Positions 56,313 through 64,000 of a stretch of DNA of 64,000 bases are shown piece after piece. A program made the position numbers and the translations under genes. The notes below the pieces were generated by a model, which saw nothing but the letters and a program-made list of their open reading frames with translations, did no database searches and was not told the origin of the DNA. The stretch's first letter is position 1. Each line of letters starts with the position of its first letter. Origin of the DNA: Streblospio benedicti (taxonomy: Eukaryota; Annelida; Polychaeta; Spionida; Spionidae); the NCBI GenBank assembly GCA_019095985.1, contig CM032669.1:41024922-41088921 (forward strand). Direction: 5' to 3'.

Positions 56313-56635
56313 CACAGCAGGGGCCGGTCTCGTGAATAATGACCACCGGTCAAGCAGCTATTGTCCACTCACACCTAATGACAGGCGAGTTGTCATGACG
56401 ATCACCAGCACTTGACCAGCAATGGCAATTAATGGGCGCCAATTACTGCGTAATGACACGCGCATAAGGACGGTCATTGTTTGGCGCGGTCCGGGCGGGA
56501 TTGCTGGGAACGAGCTGGCTGCTTCCCGAGGGCGGCTCACTTCCTGTCTGTCCTGCTGACGCCTGACATGATAGCATCCTATTGCGGTATTATGTCCAAT
56601 TTTGACAATCTCGATAATCAGATAATTGTTTTTAA
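56313..56635. other. GC-rich unique block, candidate regulatory element
   Basis: Non-repetitive and CpG-containing (GGCGCGGTCCGGGCGGGATT at about 56483). The frames on both strands have no splice signals. Confidence 0.35.
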
Positions 56636-56744
56636 TAAAATAGTGAAGAGAGGTGGTCTATGTGTGGAGGTCTCCTTACGAAGGTTTGGCTCTGTGAAAA
56701 ATGGTCTTATTATAGAGGTGGCCTTAATTGGAGGTTGTACTGTA
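56636..56744 (+). mobile_element. MITE-A copy, left part missing
   Basis: TAGTGAAGAGAGGTGGTCTA to TTGGAGGTTGTACTGTA. Confidence 0.75.
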
Positions 56745-56836
56745 GCTAGCCGCTTTGAGCAAACCTACAGAGCAGTCTTTCAAATTGTGCAATGTTTATT
56801 GTGGTAATCACTGTCTCAAGCTTTCATAAAAAGGCT

Positions 56837-57007
56837 TACAGTAAATCATTCCATTATTATATAAAGAAAATACACTTATAAGACCATTTTTGTTTCCCAA
56901 ACCATCATAGAGACCTATGTGAACCTCCATAAGAACCACTTCTCTCAGTCTCCTTATTGAGACCACTTGAGGTGGTCAGCCCCTGGGTGGTTCATGGTTC
57001 TACTATA
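56837..57007 (-). mobile_element. MITE-A copy, left end diverged
   Basis: TACAGTAAATCATTCCATTA to GTTCATGGTTCTACTATA. Confidence 0.75.
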
Positions 57008-58730
57008 GATGCTGATCTTTAATTAGCTCAATACTATTCTATTAGTCACGAGTAGACTTAAAAATCAGGACTCTGCCGGTGATGTTAATCAAAATGGCCG
57101 CTGTGTCTGGTGTGGTGCGTAATCACGTTTGTAACGCCGCCAGCATTCAGCCAGCGTAATTGCATTGTGTCATTTTGACGTCTGCTCACCACGAATCATA
57201 CCATTGTCGTGTGTGAAACGACGACGCAATCAGGCCTGAAGAAAGTTTACATTGTTAGCGTCAGGCCCATTGTGATGTCATTACATGCAGCTCTGATCTC
57301 ATCATGTGACACCGCAGGGAGCGAGTGGGATTGATGTGCGGGCATTTGTGCAAAAGCCCACTATTGTGTAAATGCTCTCTTATTTTGACATGATTGTGTG
57401 TTCATTGAATGATGTTTTGATTTTGCTTTGTTTGGCAAGGATTTATCATCAATTAAGCTTAAGGAAATGAGATGCTAATATCTTGTCATTTGTGCATGAG
57501 CCCACTTCTGTCTTAGAGCCCACTATCTTGATATGAAATGACTGACAGTGAAATGCAAGTTCTTATGTGCCATAGCACATTATTGATGATCTTGCTTGTC
57601 ATTCTTGCAAATGCCCACTTTCGTATGAGGAACCAATATGTGGATGTGAATATATGCTGCTAGTTGTGTTTTCATCATAAAAGCCCTTAAAATTCAAATT
57701 TCCTCAGACAAGAAGTACAGTCTTTATATGATAAAGATTTTTGATTAACTAAATGAGCTTTTGAGCATTTATGCATATTTTACATCAACACAACTTCGTG
57801 CTTAAATAGTCTTGAGTTGAGAAGATCATGAATTAATAGTATGACCAAGTAATAGTCATGAATATTTATATAATGAATGAGCAATAAGGACTAGATGAAT
57901 CAGAATGCTCCTATTATCATTTCAGTTCAGTTTGAGCTGAGATGAAGAAGACTAACTGTCCACCCCATTAATTACACTACCATATGTCTTATTGCCGTAT
58001 TTTCATAGTGTAAATTTAGCTTTCATTTACTGGAGTGTTTGACTTATTACATGTATAATGAAATTCACAATACATGTCCATTACTATAGTATGATATATG
58101 AACTTTAACATTTTTTGTCATTTGTATGAATGTCTTCGAGGGCAAACAAATGTAAGTTTTTAATTTTCAATTTATGACTTATCTTGTAATTTGTTAAGTC
58201 TTATAGTCTTGTGTATAATTTTCTTTTAGAAGATTTTTATAATTTCCCCTTTGTTTTTATAATAAAAGTGAAAACTCCCCCGACACAGATATGTCTCAAC
58301 CACATGATTTATTCGTCCTCGTTGGCAGCTCTGTTTAGCAACGTTTGGTGCCACTTTTCGCTCCAGATAGATGATATTTGATCATGAACTTGCAAATTAT
58401 AGTCTGTTATTATCTGTTCATTGACGAAAAGTGACACATTAAAATATGACCAGCTGCTGCATAATAATCGGCTAATTGGTCGACGCACATTAGCAGTTGT
58501 ACATGACAAATACGGAGTCAGGCCACGACAAGGGATATAAGTGTTTGTGGTACTTTGACATTAGTGGTCAGGGCACGCTGTTGAAAGATACTGTTGGTAT
58601 GCAATGTGGGGAAACGAATACCTTTGAAATGTTAAAATGTATAATAATAATTGCACATGCCAATGACCTGGTGTATATGTGAGCTTGTTTTGACGAGCAA
58701 TAAGGTCAAGGCATGTGCACCGCAGATCAA
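57008..58730. other. Unique stretch, candidate regulatory element at 57090-57320
   Basis: AAAATGGCCGCTGTGTCTGG (57102-57121) includes a YY1-like core. The block to 57320 is GC-richer. 57350-58290 is AT-rich and empty. 58290-58560 is again GC-richer without coding support. Confidence 0.3.
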
Positions 58731-58850
58731 GAGCACCTCCATAAAGAGAACATGTATGATATAACCAATTTTTGCAGTCCCAATCTTTCATCGTTCAAAA
58801 GAGATCACCTTAATCCTACGTAAACTAAAGAGACCACCTCTTTATTATGT
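58731..58850 (-). mobile_element. MITE-A copy, partial
   Basis: GAGCACCTCCATAAAGAGAA to AAAGAGACCACCTCTTTATT; the right end is missing. Confidence 0.65.
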
Positions 58851-59273
58851 ATTTGTTATGAAACTACATGTTTCATTGATATAAACTAATATGTTGATAG
58901 ATCTGTTAATTCATTATTTGGAATGCGCAAGACAAGTAGAATATGAACTGTGAAGTTAACTTTTCATAGCCTAAATGATCTTGCATGTTCAGGTTGTGCG
59001 ATTGCTTACAGTAACCAATGTGCGTACATGCAAAGGACTCCGATTAGAGTGTCTGCTGCTACGGCGATTTGACACCTTCATCGTGTCAAGGTCCCGCAAT
59101 ACAAACTACACTTCAACGATATTAATGATTGAATGGCTACAATCTGGCAGTGAACAATAGATTTTGGCAAAACATGGATTTCGCAACGACATTTTGGTGC
59201 ATATGATTGACAGTTCTGTCTGAAAAGTGCATGATTTTGCGATGAAAAAGTAATTGTAACATAAACAACACTG
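58851..59273. other. Unique stretch with a single PBX-MEIS decamer
   Basis: TGATTGACAG lies at 59204-59213 on the plus strand. Nothing else was recognised. Confidence 0.3.
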
Positions 59274-59524
59274 ACCCAACCAAAGGTTAGGTCATCACAT
59301 CACTTTGTTGTTTGTACTTACCTAAACATTCAAAAGCAATATATAGCTTTTAACATAATGAGCAGGTAATTTGGGAATCCCAGTTATGATGTTTTTAAAG
59401 GATGAATACATGCACATTTTCTCCAGACACATATGCAAATTAGCTTGTTCTGTTTGGCTGCAGACACCAGTAACTTTATGGATTTTGTCTGTGGCATTGA
59501 TACATGGCACAGCAGACTGGGGTG
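59274..59524 (+). repeat. Dispersed repeat B, fullest copy
   Basis: GACCCAACCAAAGGTTAGGT, ATATGCAAATTAGCTTGTTC, GGCTGCAGACACCAGTAACT and GGCACAGCAGACTGGGGTG. Open frames on both strands inside it are not genes: similar frames appear in the copy at 16089-16332. Confidence 0.8.
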
Positions 59525-60169
59525 AAACCCTGTACGTCCAGTCTGTTTTAGAATTTGAGTTGACACAGTAAGCGCTCTGGGCTCTTGGATGGTCGTATTC
59601 TGTACATAGGCAAATCGTATGGAAGTATATCAAATAAAATATACCATATATAACTGTCCAAGAGCTCAGCTGTATTTAAAAGCCCACCTACAAAACTTGA
59701 AACATATGAAAATCTAAACTCTGTAAATTCCAATGCAATTCATATTCATGTAAAAGCCCACACCTAGATTGCCCACATTTTCAACTTTGAAATCCATGGG
59801 TGTTTGGATTGCACATATATGGTAATACTGAATAGCCGATATTGAGTCTTAACATGTTAACAGTAGTAGATATACATCTCTTACTACTAAAGAGCGAAAT
59901 ATCATAGCAAGTAGATATGAAATTAGCTGATACTTTATCGTGATCTCTATCGCAATCTACTACAATCACAATCGTGTAAATCACTTTCGATAGGCGCATG
60001 TTCAACACAACAGAGGACAATAAGTTGTAATCACAAGCAAATATTTTCAATCTCTGCTAGTTTATCAAATTGAATTGTTCGATCTGGCCCGTAATCTTGA
60101 TTAATGCTTGTCAATAATAACAGCAAGCGCTTGTCAAGATTACAAATGCTGTTAGTCAGAAACAATCAG
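59525..60169. other. Unique AT-rich stretch, no gene seen
   Basis: No splice-supported frame. Only short AT-rich direct repeats were noticed. Confidence 0.3.
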
Positions 60170-60960
60170 TGGCAACGACAACACTGAAGAAACTGTCAGA
60201 TATCACAATGACGTGCAGTTTTCGAAATCCGGGAATTCAATCAGAACCATCAAAGATGGTGGCGCCTGTTAGAAATGTCATCTGTCTTTATTGGAAAAAG
60301 GGAATATTGTTGTTTCTTCAAAAGACAGTAAACAATCCGGCGCCTTCTGTGATTCCTTGTAGCAGATCCTGAAGCACAAGGAATCTGCATTTACATTTGT
60401 TATCCAAGATTGGCGCCATTGTAGTCCTAGACGTGTTTCTTCTGTGAAGAAAATGCGATTATTGATGGCTGTCATCAAAGCAAAAGTCATCTATAATTAC
60501 AAGGAATCAGCACTTAAGTTTGTTGTACAGCTGAAGAGATTATTGCTATTTTTTCAACATCTAAACAATCTGATTGAATGAGCATCTACATTTGTTGCCC
60601 AAGATGGCAAACGGACATGATCCTCAATCACTAAGAATCAGCAATTAGGTTTGTTCTAAGATGGCTGCCATAACATCAGTGAAGATGTTTCTTCTGTGAG
60701 GAAGATGCCATTATTGTCTAATTGTCTCTATGGATGAAATTATCACCATTCTTTCAGCATCAACATTCATTGTTCAAGATGGCCGCTGTAGAACAACCAG
60801 ACATGATTCCCAATCAGAAGGAATCAGCAATTACATTTGTTTCCAAGATGGCCGTCGCCATTGCAGCCTCAGCAGACGTGTTTGTTGTGTGAGGAAGATG
60901 TCATTACTGTGTGATTGGGCATCCATCACCAGCACTAACAATGACAAGCGCTCTGATTGA
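60170..60960 (+). repeat. Tandem array of diverged units carrying YY1-like motifs
   Basis: About six units contain AATCAGCAATTACATTTGTT, CCAAGATGGC and GTTTCTTCTGTGAGGAAGAT in that order. AAGATGG or near variants lie at 60254, 60408, 60600, 60658, 60777 and 60846, most followed by GCC or CCGC. AAGATGGC is the YY1 core. The open frames are unsupported. Confidence 0.7.
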
Positions 60961-61218
60961 ATAATAATCTGTTTGTTCTCCATCTGTCCGCCGACGCTGC
61001 GTGGAAATCTCATCAGCGTTGCTGACATTTATATGCTGTAATTTTTCTTATTTAGCGAATACACGGATATTTATGTTGTAATATTTCAGCTTTATTTTCC
61101 CATTACTGTACATCATTCACAGATCTCGGCGTGCGATTATATTGCGTTTCATCATTTTGTCGTTAGTCCGCCCGACATCCCAGACTATTGCAGCTCTACA
61201 GTTTAAACTTCATATAGA

Positions 61219-61392
61219 TACAGTAGAAGCTCGTTATCGGGGTATTGCTTATCATGAAGTTTTTGTTGATCTTGATCTTGAGGTCAGTTTCACTTCCCTT
61301 CAACCACATAATGAAAAGATATCAGTTGGTTATCTCGAATATTTTGTGCACTTTTCGCCTGACAAATTTGAGATAACAAGCCTCTACTGTAT
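61219..61392 (+). mobile_element. Pogo-like MITE, complete
   Basis: TACAGTAGAAGCTCGTTATC at the left, GAGATAACAAGCCTCTACTG then TA at the right. Inverted ends beginning CAGT inside a TA target fit the pogo/Tigger group. Confidence 0.75.
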
Positions 61393-61660
61393 ACATAAAG
61401 CATGATTTTATCATCAAACCAGCCATGACATTTATCAAAACAAATAGCTTCCAAACAAAAATCTCCTAACGATCTTCTCATTCCGGATTCAAGCGACTCC
61501 ATCTCTCAAACCAAACCACACCCCTGACACACCAACCATGGAGTTGATTTAAAAGCAGGAATTTTCATTGTCTAATCTGAATGCCTGGTCCGAGGAGCGG
61601 TGATAAATTAACTCTTGCTGCTAGTTCTAATTAGTGCACAAAAAGCGTGCCGATCACAAA
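61393..61660. other. Unique stretch, no gene seen
   Basis: No repeat or coding signal recognised. Confidence 0.3.
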
Positions 61661-61867
61661 TTCAGTAGAGCCTCCAATTAAGACTGCCTCTCTATTGAGA
61701 CCACTTCTCTAGTAAAAACATTTCTCTAGGTCCTAAACCTTCATAAAGAAACAAACATGTACCTTCATAAAGAGACCACTGCGTACATCGTTAAAGAGAC
61801 TACCTCTTTATTGAGACCACTTGAGGTCAGGCCCCTGGATGGCCCTAACAGAGAGGTTGTGCTGCAC
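61661..61867 (-). mobile_element. MITE-A copy with one extra internal module
   Basis: TTCAGTAGAGCCTCCAATTA to ACAGAGAGGTTGTGCTGCA. The CTTCATAAAGA(G)AC block occurs twice and CATCGTTAAAGAGACTACC adds a further unit, making about 205 bp. Confidence 0.83.
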
Positions 61868-62117
61868 AATAGAGTGGTGGGACTTGCCCGCGGCAGGCAA
61901 GGAGTTAATGGCGCTTATGAGAGATTGATGCGAGCCTTCAATTGTTGTGTTGAGACAATAACTGCTCTCAGTGTGAGTTATCGCCTGTCACCAGTAATGT
62001 AGTCATCCTCATCGCAGGGAAATTGTTTGCAGGCTGCCTGGCAATAGGTTTGCCTGTAAATAATGTTCGCTACAAATCACGCCATTGCCATTGCTGCTGG
62101 GAAAATGAAAGGCTTCA

Positions 62118-62297
62118 TGCAGTAGAACCTCTATAAAGACCACCCTGTGGACTGACATGAAGTAGTCTCAATAGAGAGGTGTTCTCATTAGGCAGGCTCA
62201 TGGTGGTCTCTTTATGAAGGTTTGAGACTGTAAGACATGTTTTTTTGACAGAGTTGGTCTCAATAGACAGATGGTCTTCATTAAAGGTTCCACTGTA
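62118..62297 (+). mobile_element. MITE-A copy, complete, with similar flanks
   Basis: TGCAGTAGAACCTCTATAAA to TAAAGGTTCCACTGTA. GGGAAAATGAAAGGCTTCAT (62099-62118) on the left resembles GGGAAAATGTTAGTCTTCAT (62301-62320) on the right. Confidence 0.86.
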
Positions 62298-62559
62298 TTT
62301 GGGAAAATGTTAGTCTTCATATTTGTCTTCGGGGAGCGTTCGACAGTAAATTCATTACATGGGCAGATACGAATCAATTTGAGTTTGGCTCGCGTTACTA
62401 TTGGAGATGGGCGCAATCACATATGCTATCAATATGTGTTTGTACGATTACATGTAGAGATGGTGTACTGGGATATGGACTTGAGTGCAAGTATTGATAT
62501 TGATAGGCTTCTGTCTGTAAGTTCATAGGGCCATATATCGTGGATTTTGTCAGAATCTA

Positions 62560-62785
62560 GACTCAATTAGCCATCACCTACAGGTTAACTAGGTACAGAT
62601 CAGGCGAGTGAACGCTAATATGAGTGATGAACACCATTGCTATGTTTGTAAGTGTTGTATGTTGCGCAAGGAGTTGAGAAATGCAATATGGTTTGACAAG
62701 GACACCAATGACCTGGTGTAGATGTAAAAGTTGACTGAGCGTATGGACTTTAAAACTCATACATTTATATTTACCACAATAGTAC
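62560..62785 (+). repeat. Probable SINE-like repeat F
   Basis: TAACTAGGTACAGATCAGGC, TAATATGAGTGATGAACACC, GCAAGGAGTTGAGAAATGCA, GACACCAATGACCTGGTGTA and ATACATTTATATTTACCAC match 29800-30045 in order. Confidence 0.62.
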
Positions 62786-62935
62786 AGTGCTCATGAGCCC
62801 CATTGCAGAGCTTTTTCTCAGACTTGATTACGTATAACACCTTGCTGGGTTGTGGGTTCCAGTCCCGACTTTGTATGCTACAGATCTATAGACTTTGAGA
62901 AAGGAACCTCACTTGAGAAAACACAAATCTCTGTC
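62786..62935 (+). mobile_element. tRNA-derived SINE, diverged copy
   Basis: TGGGTTGTGGGTTCCAGTCC is close to a B box, followed by GCTACAGATCTATAGACTTT and GAGAAAGGAACCTCA, the same tail as on the minus strand at 18905-19005. Confidence 0.5.
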
Positions 62936-63121
62936 CATGATAGGTAGGGATGAAGATGAATCAACGAAGACGGATTACAACATGACATGCTTTAATCAAA
63001 GATGAATCATAGCACGCTTTCATCCTCTTTTGATGGATGACCTCTAACCCCAATAGGGTGTGCCAGTGTGTAGCTTCAGGGTGTAACAAAAAACAACAAC
63101 TTTTGCTCTTAACACCACAAT

Positions 63122-63304
63122 TACTGTAGAACCTCTCTATTGAGACCACTCATTGGACTGGACTGAAGTGGTCTCAAAAGAGAGGTGGTCTCATGATGGA
63201 GGTTCGTGATGATCATTTTATGAAGGTTGGGACCATGAGAAATGGTCCTACTATAGAGGTGATCTCAATATAGAGGTGGTGGTCTTAATCGGAGGGTCTA
63301 CTGT
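63122..63304 (+). mobile_element. MITE-A copy, complete and well preserved
   Basis: TACTGTAGAACCTCTCTATT to AATCGGAGGGTCTACTGTA. The left half folds on itself: ACCTCTCTATTGAGACCAC pairs with GTGGTCTCAAAAGAGAGGT. Confidence 0.9.
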
Positions 63305-64000
63305 ACAATGAAAAAAAGCACCGCAACCCAGTCCAGCATGGAAACAGCCACCAACATCCCACATTCTCAATCTTCATTGCCCCCAACTCAGCCGCTGCCG
63401 CTATAAAATAGAGTGAAAAGCATCAATAAATCCCGCGGGCCTCTAAATCTCCCCTCAAGACACTGCAACGCACAAAAGAACAAATTTAGACACTCGCGTT
63501 TTTCCCCGTTTATCGCCCGCACTTTCAGCCCTGCGTGATCTATGGAGGATGCGCTGACACTGAAATTGCTCTGTTCAATTCGTGTCGGCGTGTCGTCGTC
63601 CGGACGACCCGGCAGATTTGTGGCTGAGCGCTCCTTTATGGCGGTGAGCGACTCAACTCGAGTGCGGGGCTAATACGCGGTGACGGGTGAAAAGGCGGCG
63701 TCAATAACGCCAAAAATGATGGGCTCTAATAAATATAAAGGTAGTGGAAGTTTTGATTTGGTTAGTTAAAGGGAGTGGAGGTTTAGGCGTATGCATCTAT
63801 GATGTTGAGCTAAAGTTGGTGTGGATTGCCCTTGCTTCAATAAAGCTGAAAATGATGTCCTTTATAATAAAAATTAGATAGCTGGTGTTTTGTTTTGGTT
63901 TGGTAGAGGAAGGGATGTGTGTTTATAGAGTTGTGGTGTTGAGCAAGATTTTGAGTGGATTGCTCATGTTTTGTTTTTTTGAGCTCTGTAAGATTGACTA
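63305..64000. other. GC-rich unique block, candidate regulatory element
   Basis: 63320-63720 is CpG-rich and non-repetitive (GTCGGCGTGTCGTCGTCCGG at about 63584). The last 280 bases are AT-rich with a weak internal duplication (GGGAGTGGAGGTTTAGGCG; TGGTAGAGGAAGGGATGTG). No gene was seen. Confidence 0.35.

Noticed and set aside
59322-59633. 103-codon minus-strand frame
   Set aside because: It lies within dispersed repeat B; a similar frame appears in the copy at 16122-16316, as expected of a shared repeat.
1-64000. CRISPR array, prophage or bacterial gene cluster
   Set aside because: No regularly spaced short repeats with unique spacers, no tightly packed genes and no Shine-Dalgarno pattern; the gene structures are eukaryotic.

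Overview
The window looks like nuclear DNA of an invertebrate animal. Genes are split by GT-AG introns, the background is AT-rich, and about one sixth or more of the sequence is short non-autonomous transposons. There is no prokaryotic operon structure. I cannot place the species. Nearly all the longer open frames are chance frames inside repeats or intergenic DNA. I see no rRNA, no intact tRNA, no CRISPR array and no recognisable retroviral element.

Two host genes can be supported. The clearest is a five-exon gene on the minus strand (43605 down to 41428). It encodes a 181-residue protein with a signal peptide and three copies of a six-cysteine repeat, with all 18 cysteines in the same spacing (C-x12-C-x9-C-x7-C-x9 to 12-CC). 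A decayed copy of its last exon lies just downstream (about 41135-41232). The second is the 3' end of an unrecognised plus-strand gene: an internal exon at 11932-12004 and a terminal exon at 17884-18035, in matching phase across a 5.9 kb intron full of repeats.

The rest is gene-poor. The dominant feature is one family of about 180-bp TA-inserting elements, called MITE-A here, with about 45 copies in both orientations. Its ends are CAGTAGAACCTC and GAGGTTCTACTG and its interior repeats a GTGGTCTC..TATAGAG motif. Other families are pogo-like elements, TTAA-flanked piggyBac-like elements, a hAT-like palindromic element, a tRNA-derived SINE, a second probable SINE, and several unnamed dispersed repeats (B, D, E). 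Two nested insertions show the TA target duplication directly.

Between repeats lie GC-richer, non-coding stretches that look like candidate regulatory elements (for example 2580-3080, 7060-7330, 9770-10026, 19500-20110, 30690-31390, 32400-33400, 37800-38650, 56230-56560, 60170-60960, 63320-63720). One holds six perfect copies of the PBX-MEIS/PREP composite site TGATTGACAG, all in one orientation; another is a tandem array carrying YY1-like AAGATGGC motifs. This fits a regulatory landscape around developmental genes, but that is inference.

The most unusual pattern is structural. In about 15 places a transposon copy sits between two diverged direct copies of the same 25-105 bp host sequence, and plain local tandem duplications without transposons are also common. 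The intergenic DNA seems to have grown by local duplication, with elements lodged between or inside the duplicated units.
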